A stretch of DNA of 64,000 bases from Luteibacter aegosomatis (GCF_023078455.1 NZ_CP095740.1:3522001-3586000), one strand, 5' to 3'. Positions 35,871-45,350 are shown, counted from the first letter of the stretch. The notes: generated by a model from the sequence alone, not told the origin. A program made the numbers and translations.

Positions 35871-35886
35871 TGGCACGGTCAGTGCT
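35871..35886 (+). promoter_or_regulatory. Sigma-54 (-24/-12) promoter of pilA2
   Basis: TGGCACGGTCAGTGCT has the same hexamer-plus-spacing layout as the pilA1 element (GG and GC separated by 10 bases). It lies only 53 bp upstream of pilA2, so the leader is short. Shared design suggests both pilins answer to the same RpoN activator, probably PilR. Confidence 0.75.
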
Positions 35887-35938
35887 AGCGATGGTGCGAC
35901 GCAACGGGGGCACGCCCCCAGCAACCCGAAGGGGAACC

Positions 35939-36379
35939 ATGAAGCAGCATAGCCACGGTTTCACGCTCATCGAGCTGATGATCGTCGTCGCCATCATCGC
36001 GGTTCTCGCCGCCGTAGCAATTCCCCAGTACCAAAGCTATGTCAAGCGCGCAAAGATCTCCGAGGGACTGGTGCTGGCCGACGCTGCGAAGCTCGCGGTG
36101 ACCGAATCGCTCCAGGCCAAGGGCAAGTATCCCAGCGGCAACCAGGAGGCCGGATATACGCCGGCGTCGAGCACCTACGTCAGCGGCGTGACCATCGCCG
36201 CCAACGGCACCGGCGTGGTCACGATTACTTACAGGAACATCGATCCGGCGGCCGTCGACGGCAAGTCCATCACGCTGACGCCCACCACTCGGTCGGAGGC
36301 TCAGGTGTTCCAGTGGGATTGCGCCGTGGGCGCGGGAGGCATCGACAAGCAGTACGTTCCGACACCCTGCAGGCATTGA
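35939..36379 (+). CDS. pilA: Type IV major-type pilin (copy 2)
   Basis: This 146-aa pilin has leader MKQHSHG, cleavage before [20 protein letters not shown], and a C-terminal cysteine pair (WDC...PCRH). The ATG at 35939 was chosen from the class III leader length (7 residues) and the GAAGGGGAA ribosome site; an in-frame extension upstream would run through the promoter. Residues 8-55 are nearly identical to the first pilin ([20 protein letters not shown] vs the same region there). The globular part differs, so the copies may be alternative major subunits. Confidence 0.93.
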   Translation: MKQHSHGFTLIELMIVVAIIAVLAAVAIPQYQSYVKRAKISEGLVLADAAKLAVTESLQAKGKYPSGNQEAGYTPASSTYVSGVTIAANGTGVVTITYRNIDPAAVDGKSITLTPTTRSEAQVFQWDCAVGAGGIDKQYVPTPCRH

Positions 36380-36450
36380 AACTACGCGCCCAGGCCAGGG
36401 AGTCACAGGTGTTACCATCTCGACTGTTTCCAGAGCTGTGAAGGGACGCC

Positions 36451-38454
36451 TTGAGCGACCGTACGCCCGCCCCGCGAGGCACGCCGCCTTCGGCACCCCC
36501 CGTTTCCCGGAATAGTCGGGGCCGCCGCTGGCCGGAAGTGATTCGGATGGCTGCCCTACTGGCCATCCTCACTGCGGTGACCGTCGCGATTTACCTTCCC
36601 GGCCTGGGGGGCGGGTTCGTTTTCGACGACTATCCGAACATCGTCGACAACCCGATGGTGCAGCCAGCCCATGCCACCCTGGCAGAACTAACCTCGGCGG
36701 CCTTGTCATCCCCTGCCAGCGAGTTGAAACGCCCGCTGGCCTCGCTCAGTTTCGCGGCAAATTTCCTGGCCACCGGGCTCGATGCCTCCGCCATGAAGGC
36801 CACGAACATCGGCTTGCACGTCCTCAATGGATGGCTGGTTTTTTTTCTGTGCCGGAGACTGCTTCGAGTCGTGCGGCCTGGCGAGCGCAGCCTCACCCGA
36901 GACGTTACGGCATCGGCGATCGCTCTGGCCTGGCTGGTCGCGCCCATCAATCTCACGGCCGTGCTCTACGTCGTGCAGCGCATGGAGAGCATCGCGAACC
37001 TGTTCGTGATCGCCGGCCTCATCGGCTACCTGAAAATACGCATCCGCCCTGGCTTCGGCGTACACGCTACCCTACTCTGCGCGACATGGCTCATCGCCTG
37101 CACAGGAGTCGGCTTGCTCGCGAAAGAAACAGCCGTTCTCCTGCCGCTCTACGCCCTGTGCGTAGAAGCCGTGATCTTTCGCTTCGGTGCGAACCAACCC
37201 GGCATGCGCCGACGCATCGGCATCATGTATACGCTGATTCTCGGCCTGCCATTCGTTACCGGCACGGCATGGATGCTTCCTCGGCTGCTCGATCCCGCGG
37301 CATGGGCGACGCGCAACTTCACCCTCGCCACGCGATTGCTCAGCGAGCCGCGCGTCATTCTCGACTACCTCGCGTGGACCATCGTTCCCACGCCATCGGC
37401 GTTGTCGTTCTATCACGACGATTTCGAGGCCAGCACCAGCCTGTTCCAGCCATGGACGACACTTGCCTCCATGTTCGGTCTCGCGTTGCTCTGCCTGGGT
37501 GCATGGAGGATCCGTCGAGCCGCCCCCCTTGGATCGCTCGGCATCCTATGGTTCCTTGCGTGCCAAACGCTGACCGGCACTATATTGCCCATTGAACTGG
37601 TCTACGAACACCGAAACTACTTCGCCAGCGTGGGTGTGGCTTTGGCCCTGGCAGAGACATTCAGATGGACGGCCGTTTCGAAGGATTCCACGCGACTCCG
37701 CCTCGTCACGATGCTTTCGGCGGCCGGGCTCTTCGCCTGGTCCATGGCAGTGACTTTCGCTACATCGAACGCCTGGGGTGATCCGTTATCGCTTGCCGAG
37801 GAACTCGGGCGCCGGGGGTTGAATTCGCACCGCGCGCAGTACGAACTCGGCCGTGCCTACATCATCGCATCACGCTATGAAGCCAGCTCGCCGTACATCG
37901 CCAAGGCCATACCTCCTCTGGAAGCGGCGGCTGCCATGCCAGGAGCTTCCGTACTCGCCGAGCAGGCATTGATCTTCGTGCACGCGCGCGCTGGCCTGCC
38001 CGTTCGGGACACCTGGTGGGCTTCGATGGATACGAAGCTTCACGCCCGGCCAGCGACCGTGCAGGACGAAAGCTCACTTGGTGCCCTCGCTCAATGCCTC
38101 CGCCAAGGCGCCTGCCATTTCGAGGCTGGAAACCTGCGCGACGCATTCGACGCCGCCATGGATCAGCCCAACCCATCGGCCAGGCTCTGTGCGATGTACA
38201 GTGACTTCGCAGCCTCATCGCTTCACGACGAAACACTCGCGCTGCGCCTGTCCAAGGCGGCGGTGGAAAAAGCTCCCGGCGAGCCCGTTTATCGCATCAG
38301 TCTTGCCCGCCGAGCCCTGAACGCGCATGATTCCGAGCTTGCTCGCGAACAGATCGAGGCACTGCGGAGAGTCAACTTCGCCGGCAGGCTCGATGCCGAT
38401 ATCGCTTCGCTGGAGCGTGACGCCCAATCGACCAAACGGGCTGGATATCCGTAA
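36451..38454 (+). CDS. GT-C-like membrane protein, candidate pilin glycosyltransferase (copy 2)
   Basis: This 667-aa paralogue of the protein at 33873 has the loop VFDDYPNIVDNPMV, then [43 protein letters not shown] and YEHRNYFAS, with about ten TM helices and a TPR-like C-terminal part (about 450-660). The DDYPN loop is typical of TMTC-type GT-C transferases. The best start is TTG 36451 with GAAGGGA upstream. Its stop overlaps the flippase start (TAATG). It lies 71 bp after pilA2 without a T-run terminator, so co-transcription with pilA2 is likely. Confidence 0.7.
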   Translation: MSDRTPAPRGTPPSAPPVSRNSRGRRWPEVIRMAALLAILTAVTVAIYLPGLGGGFVFDDYPNIVDNPMVQPAHATLAELTSAALSSPASELKRPLASLSFAANFLATGLDASAMKATNIGLHVLNGWLVFFLCRRLLRVVRPGERSLTRDVTASAIALAWLVAPINLTAVLYVVQRMESIANLFVIAGLIGYLKIRIRPGFGVHATLLCATWLIACTGVGLLAKETAVLLPLYALCVEAVIFRFGANQPGMRRRIGIMYTLILGLPFVTGTAWMLPRLLDPAAWATRNFTLATRLLSEPRVILDYLAWTIVPTPSALSFYHDDFEASTSLFQPWTTLASMFGLALLCLGAWRIRRAAPLGSLGILWFLACQTLTGTILPIELVYEHRNYFASVGVALALAETFRWTAVSKDSTRLRLVTMLSAAGLFAWSMAVTFATSNAWGDPLSLAEELGRRGLNSHRAQYELGRAYIIASRYEASSPYIAKAIPPLEAAAAMPGASVLAEQALIFVHARAGLPVRDTWWASMDTKLHARPATVQDESSLGALAQCLRQGACHFEAGNLRDAFDAAMDQPNPSARLCAMYSDFAASSLHDETLALRLSKAAVEKAPGEPVYRISLARRALNAHDSELAREQIEALRRVNFAGRLDADIASLERDAQSTKRAGYP

Positions 38455-39701
38455 TGGTCGTTCATCGCCTCCTGCGTGGACGCCTTGCACGGAATACGTC
38501 CCTGTCGCTTCTCTGGCAACTCGCCCGCGTAGGCGCGCAGGCACTATGGTTACTGGCCCTCGCTCGCAAGATCGGGCCCGACGGATACGGAACCTTCGCC
38601 GGCGTCGCGGGGCTGGCCACGTTCCTAGGAGCCTTCAGTGGACTGGGCCTAGGGCTACTCCTGCTTCGGGCCGTGGCCCGCGATCCGTCACTGCTCGGCG
38701 CCTATTGGCATAAGGGAATTCGCTGGACCATCGGCAGTGGCATCGCGATCGCCCTCGCCTTTCTCGCCATCTCGCTCGCTGCCGCCCGTAACGACGCTAG
38801 CTTACCGGCATTGCTGGCAATCGGTGCCTCCGAGGTGGTCCTCTTTCCCCTCGTGTCGCTCTGCGCGTTTGCATTCAATGCCCATGAACGATCCGGTTTC
38901 GCCGCCGGACTACCCGCGCTGACTGCGCTCATTCGCCTCGTGGGCGTCACGATATTCCTCGTTTCACCACTGCCGGCCACAATCGCGACCTATAGCTTCG
39001 TGCATCTGGCGACGACGTTAGTGGCGGCGAGCGCAGCCGTCGCCATCACGCAGACGATACTGCGACCCGGCCCCGCCGTCGGCCGAGTCACCCGAAGCGA
39101 GCTCGTCGACGGCGCGGGCTATTCGACGGTGTGGGCGGTAACCAACGCCCTCGGCTCGCTGGACAAGACCCTGGTGTTGCATCTGGCAGGCGGAACAGTC
39201 GCCGGCCTTTACGCGTCGGCCTATCGCCTGACCATGGTCTTCACCCTACCAATCGATGCGCTGGCCATGTCGTCTCTTCCGCGGGTGTTCCGCCATGATA
39301 GCGATCCCGCCGCAGGCCGCAGGCTCGTCGGCAGGATGTTCGTCGTTGGACTTGGCTTCAGCCTCGTCGCTGCCCTCTTGCTCCATCTGTCGGCCGGCAT
39401 TTTGCCCTGGCTGCTAGGCCCGTCGTTTGCCGGAGCCGTATCCGCTGCACGCACGCTCGTCTGGTTGCTTCCGGCCTATTCGCTGAGGTTGCTCGGTAGC
39501 AACACCCTCCTGGGCCTCGACGGCCAGTGGCTGCGGCTCGCGATCGAGTCGCTCGGCGTGCTCCTGCTCTGCCTGACGGCCTGGTGGTTCGTTTCACTCG
39601 GAGGACTGCAGGGATCTGCTCGGATGATCGTGACGACCGAGGGATGCCTGGCGCTGCTAACGTGGTGCGTGGTCGGCTGGCGTCTTCGCGCGCGCTCGTA
39701 G
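38454..39701 (+). CDS. Wzx-type polysaccharide flippase (MOP superfamily)
   Basis: This 415-aa protein has about twelve TM helices and the usual flippase opening NTSLSLLWQLARVGAQ, followed by ALARKIGPDGYGTFAGVAGL. Such proteins move undecaprenyl-linked oligosaccharides across the inner membrane. Its start is coupled to the upstream GT-C gene by a 1-bp overlap (TAATG). Its 3' end overlaps the oppositely oriented glycosyltransferase gene by 45 bp. The partner polymerase or transferase is probably one of the GT-C proteins. Confidence 0.85.
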   Translation: MVVHRLLRGRLARNTSLSLLWQLARVGAQALWLLALARKIGPDGYGTFAGVAGLATFLGAFSGLGLGLLLLRAVARDPSLLGAYWHKGIRWTIGSGIAIALAFLAISLAAARNDASLPALLAIGASEVVLFPLVSLCAFAFNAHERSGFAAGLPALTALIRLVGVTIFLVSPLPATIATYSFVHLATTLVAASAAVAITQTILRPGPAVGRVTRSELVDGAGYSTVWAVTNALGSLDKTLVLHLAGGTVAGLYASAYRLTMVFTLPIDALAMSSLPRVFRHDSDPAAGRRLVGRMFVVGLGFSLVAALLLHLSAGILPWLLGPSFAGAVSAARTLVWLLPAYSLRLLGSNTLLGLDGQWLRLAIESLGVLLLCLTAWWFVSLGGLQGSARMIVTTEGCLALLTWCVVGWRLRARS

Positions 39702-40547
39702 GGCGGCACGGCCGATCCGTACCCCGTCGACCAACCCTCTCAACGGAATCCACGAACGGTAGCGCATGGCGCGGAGCATCGCCCGGAGAGGCAGGAAAAC
39801 CAGGCGCCCCGACACATGGAGGACGAGCCGGGCCGGGGTTTCCGCCAGCCGCCAAGCTAGGATGACGTGCGCGGCGACGGTGTGCGTTTCATAGAAGAGC
39901 GTATTGAAACCCGATCCTCCCGACCCCTCGTGCACCACGACGGCATCCAGCACCTGCATGACACGGCGCCCCTCGCGGCGTAGGCGTGCGGACAATTCGA
40001 CGTCTTCTCCGTACATGAAAAAGGTCTCATCGAAAAGATCGGCCTTCACTTCCGCGACGGCGAGAAGAAGGCAACAGCCGCTTGCGTAAGGCATGCCTCC
40101 CTGCAAACTGCCTTGTGAAAGGCGCCCGGTGGCCGGGTGGTAACGAACAAGCGACTGAAACTTGCCCCCCTGGAAGATACGCGGATAAACCATCGCCACG
40201 TCCGGATGATTGTCCAGGGCACGACCGAGCGCTCCGAGCGCTCCTGCTTCAACCACCGCATCGTTGTTAACCAGCAACACGCGGCCTTTCCATCCTTCGT
40301 CACGCAATAGCGCGATGGCCTCGTTAACCCCTGCGGCGAAACCCAGATTCCTGTTCCCGCCGACGATTCGCACGCGCGCATCGCCATCGAATGCGGTGCG
40401 CAGCGTTCCTGCACTCGCGCCGTCGTCGTCCGAGTTATCGAAAATCATGACCCGTGATACGCCCTCGGCCAATAGCGATACCACGCAGGCAATGGTACGT
40501 AATGGCCCGCGGTATTCGAGCGTAATCGCTGCTACGGGCGTAATCAC
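39657..40547 (-). CDS. Family 2 glycosyltransferase (rhamnosyltransferase-like)
   Basis: This 296-aa GT-A-fold enzyme shows VAAITLEYRG, IFDNSDDDG, GGNRNLGFAAGVNEAI, LLVNNDAVVEAG (the DxD-equivalent NND) and FFMYGEDVELSARLRREG (catalytic ED). This set is typical of the WcaA/RfbF-like rhamnosyl- and N-acetylhexosaminyl-transferases. The GTG at 40547 overlaps the methyltransferase stop (GTGA). It is the last gene of the leftward glycan operon. Sugar donor is not known. Confidence 0.82.
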   Translation of the reverse strand: MITPVAAITLEYRGPLRTIACVVSLLAEGVSRVMIFDNSDDDGASAGTLRTAFDGDARVRIVGGNRNLGFAAGVNEAIALLRDEGWKGRVLLVNNDAVVEAGALGALGRALDNHPDVAMVYPRIFQGGKFQSLVRYHPATGRLSQGSLQGGMPYASGCCLLLAVAEVKADLFDETFFMYGEDVELSARLRREGRRVMQVLDAVVVHEGSGGSGFNTLFYETHTVAAHVILAWRLAETPARLVLHVSGRLVFLPLRAMLRAMRYRSWIPLRGLVDGVRIGRAALRARAKTPADHAPR

Positions 40548-41575
40548 GCCGGCTTTCTCGCGGTAACGACAAGTTCTTCGCCAGCACATGGTGAAAATGT
40601 CGCGAGCAGGTCGACCCACCAGGCGGGAAGGCGCCGCACGAGTACGCCGCGACGTTCAGCAGCATGCTTCGACTGGTCCAGGATGTAGCGCGCCCCTCGT
40701 CCGCGACGGTGGAAACGGATGTCCTGGTAGCCGGCGCGTTCGAGTAAGGCCCGCAATGCCCTCGCGGTAAACACGACGTTGTGGCGGGGCACCTCGAGGC
40801 CTCGCCAATCGGCTCCGTATCTGCGACGCCCCAGGCTCTCAGCATTGGGGGTAGCCAACCACAGCAAACCTCCATCTACCATCAGATCGAACGCCAGACG
40901 CAAGGCGGCGTAGGGGTCGGGCACGTGCTCGATGACGTGCGACATGGTTATGGCGTCGAAAACATGGGAAGAACTGAACGTATCAAGGGTTGCCGTCGTC
41001 ACCTCGCAACCCGAAAGTCGCGCGATCGCAGCAGCCGCCTCGTCGGGTTCGATGCCTTGCGCATGCCAACCCGCGCGAATGACGCGAGACAGGAAAGTAC
41101 CGTTTCCGCAACCCACGTCGAGCAGCGAGCCGGCCGCGCTCGGAAGGTGACGGAGAAAGTAATCCAGTTGCTGTCGCAAAGGCGGAATGGAGCGGAATAA
41201 CCACCAACCTGCGGAAAGCGCATGCTCAGAACGATAACCGAAGCGACCCCAAAGATATCCACCGATGAGACGACCGATCAGCGAACCGCTTGATACGCCA
41301 TCGTCCGACCGTTCGGCCTCATGCGTGTAATAGCTGTGATAAGCCAATCCCAGGCCGCGCCCCCACGGACGGGGATCGAGAAACAGGGACTCGCACGAAC
41401 CACATCGGTAAAGGTTCCACCGGCCTGGCGCACCACTGAAAGCATCGTAGACACCGGAGTAGTCCGGCGTGTCCGATGCAAGACCTCCGCACGCAGGGCA
41501 GGCCTCCACCCTCTCCAAGGCATCGAGCGGCCACTCAGCCGATGGCGGGCCTTTCGAAAGCAAGGACGTCGTCAC
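40544..41575 (-). CDS. SAM-dependent methyltransferase with N-terminal zinc-ribbon-like motif
   Basis: This 343-aa class I methyltransferase has two CxxC pairs near the N-terminus (CPACGG, CGSCES), like sugar C-methyltransferases. The SAM-binding LLDVGCGNGTFL lies near residue 145 and MSHVIEHVPDP follows. The C-terminus has PRHNVVFTARALRALLERAG. GTG 41575 overlaps the downstream-of-it glycosyltransferase stop (GTGA); a longer frame lacks similarity. The substrate is probably a sugar or lipid-linked glycan. Confidence 0.8.
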   Translation of the reverse strand: MTTSLLSKGPPSAEWPLDALERVEACPACGGLASDTPDYSGVYDAFSGAPGRWNLYRCGSCESLFLDPRPWGRGLGLAYHSYYTHEAERSDDGVSSGSLIGRLIGGYLWGRFGYRSEHALSAGWWLFRSIPPLRQQLDYFLRHLPSAAGSLLDVGCGNGTFLSRVIRAGWHAQGIEPDEAAAAIARLSGCEVTTATLDTFSSSHVFDAITMSHVIEHVPDPYAALRLAFDLMVDGGLLWLATPNAESLGRRRYGADWRGLEVPRHNVVFTARALRALLERAGYQDIRFHRRGRGARYILDQSKHAAERRGVLVRRLPAWWVDLLATFSPCAGEELVVTARKPA

Positions 41576-42594
41576 GGCGAAAGTACCGATGCGTATAACG
41601 CCAGATAGGCGTCGATGCCACGCTCTACGGGAAACACGCTTTCGGCACGCGATCGCCCCGCTTGCCCCATACGCTTCCGGAGTGAAGGATCCGCGGCTAA
41701 CTCGAGAGCACGTCGATGCAAGCCGTCGATGTCGTCGACTGGGAGTAGAAAGCCGGATATTCCATCTTCCACGATCTCCTCGATCGAACCGCAGGCAAAT
41801 CCGAGCACCGGTTTGCCGCATGCCATGCCTTCCAGCGCAGCATAACCGAAGCCCTCGTAGCGTGATGGAACGAATACCACGTCGCAGCTGCGATACGCCT
41901 CGACGAGCTCCTCGCGCGATAATCGGCCCGTAAGCCTCAAGTTGGTGGGGAGATCCGCCACTTTCTCTCCGCGCAAGCCGCCCGTGCAGACGAATTCCGC
42001 CGAGCCGCACATGCGTCGCGCAAGTTCCACCACCAAGTCGAAACCCTTTCGACGCGAGGTATTTCCAACGAAGAACATCCTAAGAGGCGTCCCGGGCGCC
42101 ACGCGGGCTGGCATGGGCCTGAACTCTTCGAGATCTACCCAAAGCGGAATCGCCGTCGGCCTGACGCGGGGACAAGCCGAGACGATGCTCGCCGCGACGA
42201 AGGCACTAGGGGTCGCTAGTGCATCGGCCGCGCGCATCGAACGACGCGACGCACGCCCGGTAACCATTTGGTGATAGACATGTTGAAGAGCCGACTTGTA
42301 AGGGCGATAGGCCGGGTCGAGCACGTAGTGATGCTCGGTGACTACCAGAGGCAATCCGTGATGGCGGAACGGAAAAGCGTTCAATCCATTCGCGTGGATG
42401 ATGTCCGCGCTGGGAGGCGCCTTCACTCTCGATAGAAGACCGGGGAATCCCTCGTAAGCGCGGCCGAACCAGTCAACCGTAACGGTCACGCCTCGGCGCC
42501 TCAGGCCCGCGGCGAGACGCTCGACGAACACGTCGGATCCGCTATTACCTTTGACATTGGGCATCCAAACGTGGAGCCTTCCGCCGGCACTCAC
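41572..42594 (-). CDS. Family 4 glycosyltransferase
   Basis: This 340-aa GT-B enzyme has an N-terminal KGNSGSDVFVERLAAGL acceptor-binding region, an HANGLNAFPFRHHG segment, and a C-terminal donor site: FVGNTSRRKGFDL, then FVPSRYEGFGYAALEGMACG with the E-x7-E motif. GTG start at 42594 overlaps the stop of the next family 4 gene (GTGA). Retaining transfer to a lipid-linked intermediate is likely; sugar unknown. Confidence 0.85.
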   Translation of the reverse strand: MSAGGRLHVWMPNVKGNSGSDVFVERLAAGLRRRGVTVTVDWFGRAYEGFPGLLSRVKAPPSADIIHANGLNAFPFRHHGLPLVVTEHHYVLDPAYRPYKSALQHVYHQMVTGRASRRSMRAADALATPSAFVAASIVSACPRVRPTAIPLWVDLEEFRPMPARVAPGTPLRMFFVGNTSRRKGFDLVVELARRMCGSAEFVCTGGLRGEKVADLPTNLRLTGRLSREELVEAYRSCDVVFVPSRYEGFGYAALEGMACGKPVLGFACGSIEEIVEDGISGFLLPVDDIDGLHRRALELAADPSLRKRMGQAGRSRAESVFPVERGIDAYLALYASVLSP

Positions 42595-43748
42595 TCGGGA
42601 CTCCCGGGAACGAACTGGCTCCGAAGCGCCTCATCGAAAATACGCCAATCAAACCGAGCCGCGAACTCCCGACATGACGCAGCCACCGACGACTTGTCTT
42701 CCACTCGTTGCAGCAACCGCTGGACAAGGCCCGCATAATCTCCCGCCATGACCAGCGAACCGCTACGCGGATCGTTGACAGCGTCGGGAATGCCGCCCAC
42801 GGCGAACGCGACCGTCGGAACGCCATGCGCAGCCGCTTCGATGGCGACCATTCCGAAGCCTTCCACGTCACCAGACACGTCAAGACCCGGAAAGACGTGT
42901 ACGGAGGCAGCCTCAAATGCCGCCCGCAGGGTAGACTCAGAGACTGGCCCCAACATATGGACCGATTCATCCACACCTGCACGGAGCGCAGCATCCATGA
43001 TGCGCTGACGCTGCCCGACGCCTGAAGCGTTCAGCGCATCGGGCGCCTCGTCGCCTATCACCACGAGGCGGATGTCTGCACGCTTCGCCAGTAACGAAGG
43101 CATGGCGTGCTCAACGAATTCAGCCAGCCCCTTTCGACGCGTCAGCCTGCCGACGGACAGGATAAGCGGACCGTCTCCCAACTCGTGCGATGCCCTGAAC
43201 CTGGAAGACGATGAGACTCGTGAATCGCTGGGGGCGGGCATCGCGACGCCCGGGAACACGATGCATATGCGCTTCTCGTCGACTCCTTCCATGATCGCGA
43301 GCTTCCGTGTATTTCTGCTGTTGACCAAACAACGATTCATGCGGCGGATCGCGGGCAGCCACAAAGCTCGGTACAAGCGGCTATCGACGACGATATCCAA
43401 CCCATGCAGGTAGACCGCGCGGCGCGCACCCGAAAGCCACCCCGCAAGCAGAACGACGGGAGCGACTAGACCACTGCCTCCGAGTATCCAACGCGGTTTT
43501 CCTGTCAGCGCTCGAAACGTACCGACGATGGCCGCCCAAACGAGAAACATCGCCACACCCGGCCACGGACAACAGACCAACCGTACCAACGATGTATGGT
43601 CCAGCCGACTGCCCTTGGGGGCCATGACGGTTACGTGATGGTCTTCGGCGAGTGCGTTGGCCATCTGCGCATTGAGACGCTCCATGCCCCCGCGCAGGGG
43701 AGGAAGATTTCGCGTAATCAAGAGTAAGCCAGGGGTCGATGCAGCCAT
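42591..43748 (-). CDS. Family 4 glycosyltransferase
   Basis: This 385-aa GT-B enzyme starts LLLITRNLPPLRGGMERLN, typical of family 4, and has ILSVGRLTRRKGLAEFVE and a HVFPGLDVSGDVEGFGMVAIEAA donor motif near residue 310. ATG 43748 was chosen because it leaves a short gap after the methyltransferase gene; GTG 43769 is also possible and would overlap that gene by 11 bp. Retaining transferase; donor and acceptor unknown. Confidence 0.84.
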   Translation of the reverse strand: MAASTPGLLLITRNLPPLRGGMERLNAQMANALAEDHHVTVMAPKGSRLDHTSLVRLVCCPWPGVAMFLVWAAIVGTFRALTGKPRWILGGSGLVAPVVLLAGWLSGARRAVYLHGLDIVVDSRLYRALWLPAIRRMNRCLVNSRNTRKLAIMEGVDEKRICIVFPGVAMPAPSDSRVSSSSRFRASHELGDGPLILSVGRLTRRKGLAEFVEHAMPSLLAKRADIRLVVIGDEAPDALNASGVGQRQRIMDAALRAGVDESVHMLGPVSESTLRAAFEAASVHVFPGLDVSGDVEGFGMVAIEAAAHGVPTVAFAVGGIPDAVNDPRSGSLVMAGDYAGLVQRLLQRVEDKSSVAASCREFAARFDWRIFDEALRSQFVPGSPE

Positions 43749-43758
43749 GGGAGCACGC

Positions 43759-44481
43759 TTACGGCGCACGCCGCGTACAAAAGTGATACACCTGGTATTG
43801 CCAGGACAACGGCCAGACGGCCAGGGCGATTGCCTGTATCGCCCGTAGCGGCCACCCGAGCGGCTTGCCCAGGGTAATCCACTTGATGCTCAACGGATGG
43901 AGGTCAGGCAGTCGCCGGGTGACTTCCAGGCCACTCGACGTGAACAAAGCGGTCCATGCGTCAAGGGAAAGCACGTCTTCCTTGATGCGAGCCTGTTGCG
44001 TTCCGGAATACAAGCCCAGGCGCCGGGTCAGAAAGCCAGAATTCGGCACGAGAAGGATGAAGGTCGCGCCGGGACGCGCCACTCGAAGCATTTCACCCAG
44101 CGCAGCCGGCTTATCCACGAAGTGCTCAAGCGAGCCCATGCAGGTGACGACATCGAAGCTTGCATCCTTGAACGGAAGCGCTTCGGCCGCTCCGACGTGG
44201 AAATCCCCGTCGAGATAGCGGAAGCGACAGGCTTCGACAGCCCGCACCGATAGATCGATGCCACTGATGCTGGACGCTCCTCGTGAGCGGAAATATCCGA
44301 GCCATTCACCCAACCCGCAAGCGACGTCAAGAACGGCCTTGCCGCGGATGTCGCCCACCAAGGCCGCAACCTTGCGGGAATGCCAAGGCAGTCCGCCATC
44401 TTTCAGGCTCCCCCCGTAGTATTCTTCGTCATAGAAGCGACGAATTTGCTCCATCTCGCCGCTCTCGTGCGCCTGCTTCAT
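43759..44481 (-). CDS. SAM-dependent methyltransferase (class I)
   Basis: This 240-aa methyltransferase has the SAM motif VLDVACGLGEWLGYF near residue 49 and GSLEHFVDKPAALGEMLRV downstream. It starts MKQAHESGEMEQIRRFYDEEYY. The ATG at 44481 overlaps the next gene's stop (ATGA). It probably methylates a sugar of the glycan made by the operon. Differs from the methyltransferase at 40544 in lacking the cysteine pairs. Confidence 0.8.
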   Translation of the reverse strand: MKQAHESGEMEQIRRFYDEEYYGGSLKDGGLPWHSRKVAALVGDIRGKAVLDVACGLGEWLGYFRSRGASSISGIDLSVRAVEACRFRYLDGDFHVGAAEALPFKDASFDVVTCMGSLEHFVDKPAALGEMLRVARPGATFILLVPNSGFLTRRLGLYSGTQQARIKEDVLSLDAWTALFTSSGLEVTRRLPDLHPLSIKWITLGKPLGWPLRAIQAIALAVWPLSWQYQVYHFCTRRAP

Positions 44482-45350
44482 CGAAATCGCCCCCCGAGAT
44501 CAGTCGGCCGATATGTCAACGACGTGATCTGTTCTGAGATCAGGCCGATAAGAAAGACGATGACCGATGCGCTCCACATGAGCGCGCTGCCATTGGTAAG
44601 GCGGCCGCCGTGGGCAAATGTCCACGCGTAGTTGAGGCAGCCAAGCAGGAAGAAGACCAGGCTGATGGGAAAGAAGAGTTTAAGCGGCGAATAGAGCGTC
44701 GCGATCTTGAAGATGATCAGCAGGAAACGAATACCATCCTTCAGCGGCTTGATATGACTTCTGCCTATTCGCTGCGCGGCCTTGATAGGTTCATACGCCA
44801 CACCGTATGCGCTACGGAAGAATGCCATGGTGCTGGTGGTCGGATAGGAAAACCCATTGGGTAGCAGATGCAGGAATTCGCGGAAACGATGGGCATGCAC
44901 TACCCGAAAACCAGACGTGAGGTCGGCCACCACCTGTCCGGTCATCTTGCTGGCGAGCCAGTTGTAAACGGAATTGGCGATACCACGGCCGACGCCAGCC
45001 TGACTTTCCCAGTCACGCGCGCCCACCACCATGTCGTATCCCTCGTCCAGGCGGGCCACCAAGCGAGCGATATCCATGGGATCGTGTTGCCCGTCTCCAT
45101 CCATGAAGACGAGGACGTCCCCCTTTGCCACCCGCGCGCCGCGCTTGATGGCCGCACCATTGCCCATCGAATAGGGAGACGACAGGCAGATGACTCCCGC
45201 CGCCGCGCAAGTCTGGCGCGTTGCGTCCGTCGAGCCGTCGTCTACCACGATGATTTCGGCATCCGGCTGCGCCTGCATCAAACGCGGCAACAGCGCCGCA
45301 AGCGCAGCAGCCTCGTTCTTTGCGGGAATAACTACAGTCAGTCGTGTCAC
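44478..45350 (-). CDS. Family 2 glycosyltransferase, polyprenol-phosphate (DPM1-like) type with two C-terminal TM helices
   Basis: This 290-aa enzyme resembles dolichol/undecaprenyl-phosphate glycosyltransferases: VVIPAKNEAAALAALL, VVDDGSTDATRQ, YSMGNGAAIKRGA, MDGDGQHDP (DxD) and DLTSGFRVV. Two TM helices end the protein (about 224-246 and 258-278). Such enzymes make lipid-phosphate sugars used by GT-C transferases, which fits the two GT-C proteins in this locus. GTG 45350 overlaps the SGNH gene stop (GTGA). Confidence 0.83.
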   Translation of the reverse strand: MTRLTVVIPAKNEAAALAALLPRLMQAQPDAEIIVVDDGSTDATRQTCAAAGVICLSSPYSMGNGAAIKRGARVAKGDVLVFMDGDGQHDPMDIARLVARLDEGYDMVVGARDWESQAGVGRGIANSVYNWLASKMTGQVVADLTSGFRVVHAHRFREFLHLLPNGFSYPTTSTMAFFRSAYGVAYEPIKAAQRIGRSHIKPLKDGIRFLLIIFKIATLYSPLKLFFPISLVFFLLGCLNYAWTFAHGGRLTNGSALMWSASVIVFLIGLISEQITSLTYRPTDLGGRFR

